A stretch of DNA of 64,000 nucleotides. Origin: Dryas octopetala. Taxonomy: Eukaryota > Streptophyta > Magnoliopsida > Rosales > Rosaceae. Position 1 is the stretch's first letter. The number at the start of each line of letters is the position of its first letter. Location: positions 11,511,409-11,575,408 of the forward strand of contig OY992839.1 of NCBI GenBank assembly GCA_963921425.1. The letters run 5' to 3'. Below the pieces are notes generated by a model. It ran no database searches and had not been told where the DNA came from. It was given only the letters and a program-made list of their open reading frames with translations. The translations under genes and the position numbers were made by a program. Of the stretch, positions 24,601 through 36,200 are shown one piece after another.

Positions 24601-24862
24601 AAGTGAAACTGTGACCATAGTTTCACTTCAAATACTTTTATCTGAGTGGATCAATTCTCTTTCACTGTCAGGTTAGCAGCGCTTCACATTTCAACTGGAT
24701 TCAATATGGATAGCTCTGTAACTCTCAGTTTTCATATTTGCAGGAATATATCAACATTATTATTCACAACTTTGATGTATTTAGAAGGGACAGTTGTGAG
24801 GTTAGTTTCTTTAATTCCGAGGACACAGTTGTGCATCATAGATTCATAAGTAAGCTTGAGTT
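21667..24862. other. DRP3 3' flank and intergenic DNA
   Basis: The DRP3 3' UTR probably ends within about 500 bp of the stop. Near 22490-22610 is a short remnant with the phrase 'agaggtgtcaattt...gtgttcaggttgac', typical of degraded plant hAT-like repeats. Positions 23500-24130 are GC-richer and LTR-like in feel (many 'agcccaa' and 'gggccc' phrases), but no paired copy is present, so I do not call an element. A 144-codon open frame at 24167-24601 has no recognisable domain. A perfect hairpin lies at 24590-24639. Confidence 0.5.
24590..24639. repeat. Perfect 21-bp inverted repeat (hairpin)
   Basis: The arms 24590-24610 and 24619-24639 are exact reverse complements around an 8-nt loop (GTGACCAT). 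The sequence lies about 220 bp upstream of the proposed first exon of the channel gene. It is AT-rich and may be a tiny transposon remnant or a transcribable hairpin. Confidence 0.85.
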
Positions 24863-27800
24863 ATGGAGAACTCCGAAGAGACAGTTGTGAGGTTCGTTTC
24901 TTTGATTCTTTTATTTATTATTATTTTTTTTTTTAGAAATAATTTTTGTATCAAGCAATAGGACTAGCTTGCAGCTGCAATGATGGTCTTTTAAGATAAT
25001 TCATCAAAAGTAGTGGTCAGCTCAGCATCATATAACTGATAAACATATTTCAGGTTTTTATGTATGGCTGTAACTGTAAGGCCCCCTTGCAGAACCTTTA
25101 CTTGGTATTAGAACAAATTAAAGTCATTGTGTTGCAATCTGACTGTAGTATTTCAAAGGCCTAATATCTAATTTTGGCATATGCAAGTTTAGTATGACTC
25201 AAATAAACAATACAGTGGAATGCTTTTCTGTGTGAAAGCTAGCTGGAGTGGCATAAGTGTACTACTTACACCATACATAGTTTGAATGGTCCTTTTCCAT
25301 GTTTCTTCTTTCTGATGTGGGCAACTTATTGTTTGTTTGTTGTGTCTTTTTCAGTATGGTAGAACATTGGACAGCCGAGGCTGAAATAGGGAAGCCATTC
25401 CTTCTAGTATGGAAGAGGATATTTGTAATATCATGTGTGTTTGCTGTCTTAATGGATCCTTTGTTCTTGTACATTCCTATCATTAATGAGGATATGAAGT
25501 GTCTCCAATTGGACCTAAAGATGAAGAAAACAACTTTTGTTTTGAGATCAGTGACAGATCTCTTTTATATAGTGAACATAATCATTCAAATTTCTATTGC
25601 ACTTAAAGCTCAGACATTTCGGTTCAAGGGGGAATCATATCGTAGTAAGATAGTGTTGACAAAAGGTGCAATATTAGTTGAGGATGCTTTGGATTTGGCT
25701 AAGTGGATTTGGCGTTCACACATCCTAATTGACACCTTAGCCGTCCTTCCAATTCCACATGTATGCAGATCCTTTAACCTCTCTATCTGTTTAACATTCA
25801 CATAGGGTTCTGATTCTGCTATGTTAGGATATAAATTTCATTATATATATATATAATAGCATAAGATATTTGCTTTATAGCGGCTGAAAATTACCACTAG
25901 GCCAAGATCTGCTTATTACATGTGACTTCGCACTATAATTAGCTTTAACTGCTAATTAGGCCTTTGTAATGTGTGCAGGTAGTAATTTTCATTTTCTTTA
26001 CAAAGTTGAGGGGCTCGAGATCAAGAATATTTCTCAACTCTCTTGTCCTGTTTCAATATGTACCACGGGTTCTTCGCATCTACCTCTCATGTGAAGAACT
26101 TAAGAATTCTATCCAGTCTGCATTCAAATTCTTTACGTTCATCCTTGCAAGTCATGTAAGGTTCAATCTTAATTAGTTCATTTTAACTACTCCATAAGTT
26201 TGCTTTAATTTCACATCAAGTTAACTCAAAATATTCTATATATATATAAATATTTTCTCTATGTGGGTTTAAACATGAAAATTCACTGCTCTTCTGCATG
26301 TCTTCTGCATGTCCACTTAATCCATAAGTAATATTAAAGCACTTCAATGTTGTCCTCTTTTGTGAATTTTGGCCCATGATGGAAACTGTTCTCATACCAA
26401 ATATAATGGTCCAAAAATAAAACTTGTGCTTGCAAAAATTAGCTTGGTGGAGAATGGTGCTCAAGATATAGCTAATACTAGTATTCATAATATTCTATTT
26501 TTTTGATATAGGACATTTGGGATTTGGGGTATGACACACTCAGTAATGTTTGATTGGACTTCTTCATAAAAGTTTAGGTTAATTTTTAATTGAATTAACC
26601 TTGATGAATAATAAACATACATGGTGCATAATGAAGAGGCAGTAGGCACATCCTCTGTATCCATGAAATGTACTTGCAGATATCTTAAGCATCATGTATT
26701 ATCATTAATTGCAAGTGTTAGACGAGGCAATGTCACTCTCTTCTTTCAATCCTCAATGCCTAACCGTGAGAATCTAATGCTATTGTGCAATGGTCTCAGA
26801 GCTGCCAAAAGTCTCAGCCTTCTTTGTTTTCTGTTTTGTTTTTGGTTTTTGGCTATCAAAATTTGACAGGCTTCATTTAATACTTTTTGAAGCTCTTTTT
26901 TATGAAAACTTACCTTATTTTCCACGCTTCAGAGCAGTTACATTTTTCCTTTCTTCTCCTTATTTTTCTTCTTCAGAATTTTCTTTAAAGTCCAATTGTT
27001 AACTAATTTGTTGGTCCTTTAGGTAGTTGGAGCCCTTGGTACTTTTTCTCTATTCAACGAGAGACAGATTGTTGGCAATATGCCTGTCGAAGTAAGAATG
27101 GGTGTGAAGCTAGTGCTTTTGACTGTGATGATGATTACACATTCAGAAATATTGCACTTCTAAAGGATTTATGTCCTATAAATCCACCTAATGCAACACT
27201 TTTCAACTTTGGTATATTTCTTGATGCCCTTCAATCTGGTATGTTGGGATCAACAGATTTTCCACAAAAGTTCTTGCACTGTTTCTGGTGGGGTTTGCGA
27301 AATCTAAGGTTTGCGCATATAAGACTATTTGATCTTGCTAGCTTATTGAGCTATATATGTTTAGTGAAGAAAAAAAAATTTAAAATCAACTTAACTAATG
27401 CTTTTAACATAGAGAAATGGTTGTAGATTTGCTTATGTGAGCAAATTGAATTAATTTATAACTTGAGATATTGCAACTTATATATTGCTACTACATTTTT
27501 GCAGTTCTTTTGGCCAAAATCTCCAGACCAGTACCTATGCATGGGAGGACCTCTTTGCAGTTTTTATTTCTATAATTGGAATGCTACTATTTTTAATATA
27601 TCTCAATGGAATTTTGCAGGTTGGTTCTGAATCCTTATACAAAAAAATTTGTTCAATATTAAAGCTCCTCATAATTCACTTTATTTTGAACAGTATCTAT
27701 GCATGTCGACTTAATATTTCTGATTAGGAGTGACAAATCATTTACTTGCTAATGATCACTGGATCTATTCAGTAGGCCAACTGTGAAACCAATAAAATTT

Positions 27801-29014
27801 CATCTTGTATTATTCACCCTATAGGATGATCATGCATTCTTTGAATGCTCAGAGATTAATTGTTTTCAGCTTCATTTGGTGTAACAAGATGCATGATAGG
27901 TCGATTCTAGAAAGTTTATGAAGTTTTCCCCAATATGGTCATTGTTTAGTGCATTGGTGTTATAGTTTCTGTGTTTTACAGTGGTGAATGAATCAAATGC
28001 ATAAAAATTTATTGGTTGTGATGCGCGGTCAATATCTTGGAACGACCATTTCCTGATATTGATAATCTTTTGTTTGATGGTTTAGACTGTAAGATCAATC
28101 TCAGTATTGGGGTTGAAACTACTCTTATAGTTATACACACACACACACACACACACATAGGATTTAATGAATTAAAGCTACTTGTTCTACAAAGACATAT
28201 ATGCAGTTGGAAACTACAAGATCAAAGGAGCAAAGAAAGTTGATGAAAATGGAGAGGCAGAGAGGTCCAGAGATAGTATCGTGGTTATATAGCAATGACA
28301 TCCCTCTGCATATGGAGAAGATGATCATGACATGTGTACTACACGAACTTGAAGCAAACAAAGATGTCAATATCAAGAATATCCTCTCTACACTTCCCTT
28401 GGAATGTTTAAAATTTATCAAGCGACATCTCTGCTTGGAAACACTAAAGAGAGTAAGCTTTTCTGTCCATCAAGAAAGTACGCATCTTCTCGGATTTAGT
28501 CACTTTATGTTTCTTAAATGTATCTATATATCCTTAGGTGCCAGTACTTCAAGCTATGGATGAGCAAGTACTGTTGACAGAAGTCTGTGATAGTTATCTT
28601 AAGCCAGTGATCTATAATGAGAACAGCTATATTATTCAGGAGAGGGAACCAATTGATAAGATGCTCTTCATCACTCAAGGCACAGTACGAACCTACACAA
28701 CTAGTAATGTTGGAAGTGGTTTCTCAAGGACTAAGTGTCTTGAGAAAGGTGATTTTTATGGAGAAGAGCTTTTGAATTGGGCATTGAATAATGTTACCTC
28801 CTCTTCTGATGACTTACCCATCTCCACCAGAATTGTAAAGTGCAGCACAAAAGTTGAAGCATTTACTCTCATGGCCAACGACTTGAAGAGCCTAGTCTCT
28901 GAATTTTGGACCGACCTCATTGATGAGGAGAACCACCACCCAACTAATTCTCATCAGTTGGACTTGAGGGAGGATTTGACATCTTCTTCATTACAAGCAA
29001 GGAGGCCGGCTTAG
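24863..29014 (+). pseudogene. Cyclic-nucleotide-gated ion channel (CNGC), frameshifted and C-terminally short
   Basis: Homologue of plant CNGCs, plasma-membrane cation channels with six membrane helices and a cytosolic cyclic-nucleotide-binding domain. Exons read: 24863-24891 (tentative), 25355-25760, 25979-26155, 27023-27308, 27505-27619, 28195-28452, 28538-29014. Visible are the S1-S4 region, KLRGSRS, FQYVPR, the pore with CFWWGLRN and the plant filter GQNLQ, the post-S6 linker, and the binding-domain block FYGEELLNWAL. At about 27037 one base is missing: the CTT-GG context shifts exon 4, and the expected WYF...ETDCW block is then readable only in another frame. The exon lengths sum to 1,748 nt, one short of a whole number of codons. 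The tail diverges after AFTLMANDL and lacks the IQ motif; about 583 codons against roughly 700 in family members. It could be a young pseudogene or a base-calling error. Confidence 0.82.
28135..28157. repeat. CA microsatellite in a CNGC intron
   Basis: A short run of CA dinucleotides about 40 bp upstream of the acceptor of the sixth channel exon. Confidence 0.8.
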
Positions 29015-31453
29015 GAATGACTTGAAAAGTGCAGTCTCTAATTCTGAAATCAGGTGCTTAAGACACTCTGAACTCTTCAAGACAATCGGATTGAAGAGTG
29101 CAAGTGGGTCTCAATGTCTCATCTTTGTAAGAATCTTTGTAAGAAATGTAATTAATAATGTAGTATATATATATAAATATGTATATATAAGTATGATACA
29201 TGTATTATTATTCTATATATGACAGTGTCACATTTTTGCTAATGTCAGATGCCTGGAAAATGTGGTAGGTTTCACTGTTATGTATTGAATGCCATTTCAT
29301 TTTGATTGTTCCAACTTATAATTTTGAAGCTTGATGTATCTGCTGACACTGGTTTGCCCAAGATTAGAACCCACACCTGTTTCCACATCACTCAAAATAG
29401 GAGCAAAATATATATGGGTCAATAACTAATAATTCACGCAAAAAATCAAACCCAGCACCTAATTCTTCATATTTGTAAGGAAAATGGAAAGTCTGCTGAA
29501 ATCATCTGCTACTCGGTTCAAGGCACCAGATTTGTGCTTGATGACAAAAGTGAACTTCTGCAAATTAATAAGCTGCTCATTTAGCCTGTCGGGCTAAGAT
29601 ACGTAATTCTGAGCGATGCAGGCCACATCAGACTGTACCTAAATCAAATTTGTTAATTTACCCATATCCCTGAAAAACAAATAGCTAGTTACATTGAAAA
29701 ATTTAATATAATGACTCCTAAAAATTATGAACATAAAAATAAAAACGATTTTTTTAAAAAAAATTTCTCTTAACAAGCTAGGCGGACAACAACAACATCA
29801 AATAAAATAAGAATTTTATAAGGATTGATATTACCCTTTCATATATCATCATCCTAATTAACATGAGTTATTCTCTATCTAGTAATGTCCTTCAATTAGG
29901 TCATCTTATGAGAACAATGTTTGTCAACTAAAATTACTAGACATGCGCACAATAAAGCTTCCTAGAGTACTTCATCTCACGATCAATAATCAGGATCATA
30001 AAAAAGTTTAATTTCTAAACCTTCCCACCTTAGTCAACCAGAGTTGAGACTTATACTGTAAGATTAACGATTAACGATTAAATGTCAACCGTTAAATTAG
30101 AATTTTGTATGTCTCTTTTTAAGGGGCAAGCTAGGTTCATTAGTATTTCTTCAATTAGGTGTGCACGCGTAGAATATTTTGCCCTTTTTAGTAACTTTTC
30201 TTGCAAGAATTCATGTAAAATTTTTTTTAACAGTAAGTATATGCTTACAAGTTACAACAAACGAGTAACGGTCAACCATCAACCTAGGGTTTTTTATATA
30301 AATATCTATTCAGGGTCAAGTTTATTAATCTATCCACTTTTTTCCTTCATGGTATTCTTTTGTTGAGATTCGTATTTAAAAAATTGTTGACGATTAGCAA
30401 TTTAAAAGGGGAAATATTTGTCAACATTAAATAAGACCGAGAAACTAACATTGAATGTGCATTAATAAACTATACTACAAAATCTGTTAGCTTTTGGTTG
30501 GAACTTCTCAATTTAAAGGTGAATTAGTGAGATATATATATATATATATAGGTCTATTTAGGTGTGAACGTTTGTACGTTCGCATATAGCGCGCGTTTGA
30601 TGACCATTGCCGAGCGCTCTATAATTTTTATGTATCAAGCGTTCGGATCTTATTTGTCAGCGTTTATGTTAAGTTTAAGTTTAACTCTAAGATTTTGGGC
30701 ATAACTCTAGGTTTCTGTGTTGAGATTTTGCCCAGCGCTAGAGTACCTGTACCATCCTTAACAAACCAAATTGGAAGAACTTTACTGCAACCTCTAAATT
30801 CTAAAATAATGATTAAGAGACTCTACAACAAGAAGCAATAAAGCAATATAGTTAAAAGTTAACCACAATTAGGTTTGGAAGCTGAAGTTTCGATAGGAAC
30901 CTCCACTTCCAATATAGCTACAGTACCCTCTCTATCAATTCATTTAGAGAGGGTACTGTAGCTACAGTAAAACTGTTTGATTATACCTCTAAATGAATTA
31001 ATAGAATTAATAGAATTAAAAGGATTTAAAGAGAGTAAACAAAAAAGATTAAGATATTTTACGTACAATTGACGAATTATTTGTAAATATAAAGTTGTAG
31101 CGAGCATTAATCGATCAACAAATAAAGAATGAAGTTTACCTCTCATTCCTCCTTTTCGACAACTTTAGAGTTCATGAGGTTGTTCAAAAACTCCTCCACT
31201 GTAGCTTGTGTCGCATGCAAATTAGATTCATATGACAACCCTATAGTAGACTCCTTTTGTACTTTAGAATCACCATCACAATTACCTCGTGATATATATA
31301 TATATATATATTCAAATTCTAATATTTACAAAAATGTTCTAAAGTTAACTGTATGATCGAACTCACTGGTTATTCTTCTGACGATCTTTCCTTTGTTCAT
31401 TGCTCATTTCACTGGATATATCTCTTATAATATAAAATTAACCACCTCTATAA
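29015..31453. other. Intergenic, no gene seen
   Basis: Holds the probable 3' UTR of the channel gene (to about 29240), AT-rich unique DNA, an AT microsatellite at 30533-30551, a perfect hairpin at 30915-30964 and another AT microsatellite near 31291-31310. Open frames here are short and without recognisable domains. Confidence 0.5.
30915..30964. repeat. Perfect 19-bp inverted repeat (hairpin)
   Basis: The arms 30915-30933 and 30946-30964 are exact reverse complements (containing TAGCTACAGTACCC) around a 12-nt loop. The loop sequence 'aattcattta' recurs inverted about 45 bp further on ('taaatgaatt', near 30992). A degraded MITE end is the simplest explanation. Confidence 0.85.
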
Positions 31454-31570
31454 TGTTGAGAGTAATGTGGAGCAATGTCCCACATCGGAAAACTAAGACT
31501 TAGCATATGTGCTTATAAGTCTTGGGCCTCTCCACCCATTGCCAATTGGTTTTGGGTTGGATGCTCTAAT
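31454..31570 (+). repeat. Left LTR of the TRIM
   Basis: Begins TGTTGAGAG and contains the CCCACATCGG phrase common in plant LTRs. Compared with the right LTR it lacks the terminal TCTATCA, and it joins directly to the internal region without a primer site. Confidence 0.85.
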
Positions 31571-31803
31571 AAGGCTCAACGGCCACACGTGCTCCCACGT
31601 CACCTAATACAATTTGTTCACGTGTAAGGCTCAAAAATCTCGTCACACGTGCGGGGGCGTGTTGGGTTGGATGCTCTAATTCTATCATGGTATCAAAGCT
31701 TGGTTATTCGCGTGTAAGGCCCAACAGCCACACGTGCTCCCACATCACCCAATACAATTTGTTCACGTATAAGGCTCAAAATCTCGCCACACGTGCGAGG
31801 GCG

Positions 31804-31927
31804 TGTTGAGAGTAATGTGAAGCAATGTCCCACATCGGAAAACTAAGACTTAGCATATGTGCTTATAAGTCTTGGGCCTCTCCACCCATTGCCAATTGGT
31901 TTTGGATTGGATGCTCTAATTCTATCA
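31804..31927 (+). repeat. Right LTR of the TRIM
   Basis: Complete 124-bp LTR, starting right after a purine-rich GCGAGGGCG tract and ending TATCA against the TATAA duplication. Confidence 0.88.
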
Positions 31928-31932
31928 TATAA

Positions 31933-33207
31933 TTGATCGGAAACATGTATTTGATCTTTCATGGCAATTGTACTGCATGAATCATTTCATTTTTAGAAAA
32001 TACTATTACAAAACTATTTTACTTTTAAGCCATAATGGTGTAGAAATATATTACATATACAATATGAGAAGTACCCTTCAGAGTACCATAGAAAGAAATG
32101 GATGGTTACAATATGAGAAAAAACTTGATTATTAAAGCTTAATTAATACTTTGGCAGCTAAAAATGGGAGACTAGTAATATTTTACTGATGCCTTGATGT
32201 AATTATAAAAATTTTGGTTTTTTATTTTGATATGTTACAATCTTGATTATGAATTTTTATGATAGCTTTTGTAGGTATTTATCGATGTGAATATACATGA
32301 AGAGATAAAGTGCTCAATTTTTATGGTTCGCCTCAAACCCCAAAATCTCAGGGATACTAATCAAACAGACGAATTGGCTTTAAATTTTTAATACATTATT
32401 CACCAAGACACAATCAAAGGCCCTGGTAAACTGGAGCAGGTTGTTGGACAAATGTGCACTCATTGGTACAGAAGGTATGCAATCTGATTTTAAGCCCAAT
32501 ACTACAAAGTACAAACCGAATCGTGAACAATGCCTCCCCACATTTCCATGTTTGAAGCATTTCATAGCTTGGCCCCTTCTTCCTTGGGACATTTGCAGTC
32601 GGCTATTGCTCTACTTTCTGGTTTGGGCTTAATCAAAGCAGGTTGTTTTGCTCTCTGCTCATGCAGTCTTGTCCGTTGCTTTTTTTTTTTTTTTTTTTCA
32701 TAATTATTAGTTGTTTTCTTTGGGCTCTGCCATCGTTTAATAGATTTACTTATCTATTTACCAACAAAAATAGAATGCTATTTATGAATATAAAAAATTG
32801 TAACGCAAGTAGGTAGCGGTGCATAAACAATGTCCTTCAAGACTGTTTGGTTATGGAAAAATTTGTAAGAATGCAACTCACTGTTACTGAACCAACTAGT
32901 CTAGACACTAACGTTTTCTAACAAAATCCAACCAAAGATAAGAACAGAGTCAAAAGGGCTAGCAACACGAGAAAGAAGAACAAAAACCATAAACTTAATT
33001 CACATTATATAACTGAGCTCCAAAACGAGTCTAGCTTCTAACATACACATGAGATTACTGTGTAAGATTTCTGCTGTCTATAAACATAAACCTAGGGCAT
33101 GAGAATCCAATGTTAGTAGGGGGGCCACCAGCACTGCACCTTCATTCTGGCCAACAAGAAACCATGTCCTCTTTAAGGGTCTGTAGCCACAGGCACAGGG
33201 CATTATC
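31933..33207. other. Intergenic and 3' UTR of the first GATA gene
   Basis: No gene recognised in 31933-33000. A 70-codon antisense open frame at 32380-32592 shows no domain. A poly-T run lies at 32680-32699. The first 100-200 bp downstream of the GATA stop (about 33000-33207 on the plus map) is probably its 3' UTR. Confidence 0.5.
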
Positions 33208-36200
33208 TCAAGTTCCTGGCCAGCGAGTCTCGATGTTGCAGTCATAAAAATCAACAACCTGTATGTTTGTATTCATAAAACTTGCAGCTGTAGCATTTAA
33301 GGTTTAAACCCATTTCAAGCATATGGTTAGTCTCTTATATGTGATGTCAAGCTGCTAAAGACCGATACCTGCTCATCAAAGTTCGCAGGAATCTCAAATT
33401 CTGTCCCTGCGGCATTGGCAAATTCATCCAGATTCTCCTGCTGCAAGTACGTAAATAAGACAAATAAAGTTGAGTAGGGTAATTGCAACACTCTACATTA
33501 CATTTTGGTTTACATTAGCCAAGATTTATGCTCACAAAAAAAATGCAGGAAATCTACTGAAAATATGAGACTTGCTATAGGAAGATGTAACTACCAGCTA
33601 TATCAAAACGGATCAGGTCTCCCTCACACAGAGGGTTGCCCAACTATAATTACTGTATAACCTTATATTTTCCCCAGATCCAATTTATTTTAAGAGTGGT
33701 CTATTTATACAATTATTTACCTATGCAAATAACACCATGTAGCCTTACACATAACAGTCTATCAACATAACATGTCAAATATCTAGCAATAAAACACTGC
33801 CAGAATATACATATATATAAATGAAAACGGTGCAACCTAAAAAGAAAACTACCCAAAACTAACAAATGGAATCTTATCTAAGAATACTAGGCCACGACCT
33901 GGTTCAAGTTGAACCTCGAAACAGTACCTGCTCATCAAGGTTGACGGATGAATTCTCCATTTGGATGGATACGAGATCTGTAGCAGCTTCAGCTGTTTCC
34001 AGCATATCCTGCACATCAGATGACTAAATCTGATTAACAACTTAATTTGCAATAACTTGGAACAAACTATTACTTAATATTTTATTAGCATAATAACACA
34101 GAATGACCCCACACTTTCCAAACTTAAGCAATAGAACTCCATTGGTATACATATAGATTCAAGATCGTAATTAGCATTCTTAAAGAACTCTTCTTCTTGT
34201 TTAGCTATTGAAAGATGGATGATGGAAACATAAGAAACCAAATAGATTCTAGTGTATAATATTAAATCTGATAAACCCATGTAACCGATGTACTAATAGC
34301 TTTAGCTACATGGAAAAAAGTGCTACCTTGTCACCCAGCCTCAGAGGAGGGTTTTCAGTATCCAATGCAATAGGCTTAGTCTCCTCTGGGGTTTCCTGAT
34401 GATACAAATTAGTAAGCATCAGTAAGTTATGCAACTACAGAGCATTCAAATTGTGCATCATGATTTAAACTATGCAGCTAGTATGTTTGTGTGGAACCAA
34501 TCGCATAAATTTTCACTTCCACCAAATACACAAATTGAAAGAAGAAGCATTTTTACTCAAACAAGAAAATAACCCACACATACAAACCACAAAGAATAAG
34601 CTAATTTCACCCTTTCCAAAAACAAAAAAGGCTTAATTTGCACACTCATACAAGTATCACCAGAACACAAGAATTCTCAATTCTGTTGCCTGTTGACCAG
34701 AAGAAGACCTCTAGAAGATTCTTCAAGAACACAACATTAGGCAAAAGAAATTAACTGTATATCTAAGTGTCAGAAACTTCAGAACTGGTACTAATTAGTT
34801 CCATTTAACATTCACAATACCATTCTAAGAAATCATACCTGTTCATCCTGGTCCAGAAACATATTCTCCGGTTCTACCATTGAAGGCTTAATGTCAGCTG
34901 GAGTTTCCTTAAGAAAACATGTACACCATCATAAATGATTCCGAGTTAGATTTTCTCATAAGAAAGTATGAAATGTGAGATAACAAATGTAGAGGCAAAA
35001 AGTGACCATCAGTGATAATTCCGATTCATGATTACATTGACCAATACTCCAAGATAATATCTGACCCTAAATTAGAACTGCTCCAAATTAAAGAAACAGA
35101 TTATTATCATTAGCTATAAATCTGTCACATTGACTTGGGCATGGATCTGGACAGTATTTTTGAAAGGCAAGGAGGAGGCTGTGGAGGCAAGGCAATGGTG
35201 AAATGCCACAGGCATCCGTGTTTATGGGTGGTCCAAATAGCGTAAGCCTCATACCCAGTAGGCGCGTTAAATGCACTATATCTGACAAGGCACACATTTT
35301 TGACACTTTAATTTGTTTTAAGAAATCTGCTAGACAAGACTTCAACCCCCATTTACCTGACATCCCACCAGATAGAAGCCCAAAAGAGTAAAAATAATAA
35401 ATAAAAAAACCTAGCCCATGCGTTTCTTTCGACAGCCTCTAACACCCATGACCCATGCGGCCATGCCTGTATTATATGTTTTGGGTTCGACTATTATGCT
35501 TGCATGACAAGTAATACTTTTTTTAAGCCTTTTATATTTTTAAACTTATAATAATTCAGATACCGAAAAGCAGCCTCAATGCCTCCAGGCTTAGGCCTCG
35601 CCTTATGAGACATAAATGCCTTGCATCAAGCCTTTGCCTTCCAAGACATTGGTGTTGCGTGCGTGCATGTCATGTTTCAGGTGTCAGAAACACCTGTTAT
35701 CATGGAATTTCCCTTATCTTAAAATGTCTCAAAGTCATGCAAATCCCCATGAATATAATTTTCAACATAATTTTCTGATTTGGCCACCTGTAGAGGCAAC
35801 ATAGTTTAAAATACATACCAGCTCATTATGGTCGAAAGGTACAGCCCTCCCTGCTTTCGTAAGATCTCTCAAAGTTCCCTTAAAGCCCAACAGAATCACG
35901 AGAAAAGGATAAGAAAAACATACGACAGACAAGAATCTTAAAGCAAATAAAGTTGTCAAAATGCTCACTACAGAAGAAAGTTAAAAGCAAAAATTGAGTA
36001 CTATCATGATTGATGACTGCCAATGCACCACCATTTTAACAAGTTTGAGCAACAATATAGGTTGCTCTGAAGATAAAGGATGTACATGTAAAAGGTGATT
36101 ACTGACATTTATGATTTATCCCTGCAGGACTCCACATAAACAGTTTCACACATGCAGTTTTGTATATACGGGGTAAGAAAACAAAATTTCCATGGACTTC

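Larger units (their letters stand above)
31454..31927 (+). mobile_element. TRIM retrotransposon with tandem (three-LTR) structure
   Basis: A 474-bp non-coding LTR element flanked by perfect 5-bp duplications TATAA (31449-31453 and 31928-31932). The left LTR is 31454-31570 (missing its last 7 bp) and the right LTR is 31804-31927 (124 bp, TGTTGA...TATCA). They differ at about 2 of 117 shared positions. Between them lie two copies of the internal region (31571-31659 and 31700-31803) separated by a 28-bp remnant of a third LTR (31660-31687) that keeps only the LTR's first and last bases. A primer site TGGTATCAAAGC follows that remnant at 31688-31699. No coding capacity; such elements move using proteins of autonomous relatives. 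Confidence 0.9.

Noticed and set aside
24167-24601. 144-codon plus-strand open frame upstream of the CNGC gene
   Set aside because: No recognisable domain, no sensible splice context, and its end runs into the hairpin. Treated as chance.
31571-31803. CRISPR-like direct repeats
   Set aside because: Only two long copies belonging to a retroelement, in plant nuclear DNA.
31454-31927. Cassandra-type TRIM carrying a 5S rRNA-like promoter
   Set aside because: The CCCACATCGG phrase is common to many plant LTRs. I could not find the internal 5S control region.
35160-35400. Overlapping open frames on both strands in the 5th-6th intron zone of GATA copy 1
   Set aside because: They lie wholly inside an intron, encode nothing recognisable, and the correct exons account for the full protein.
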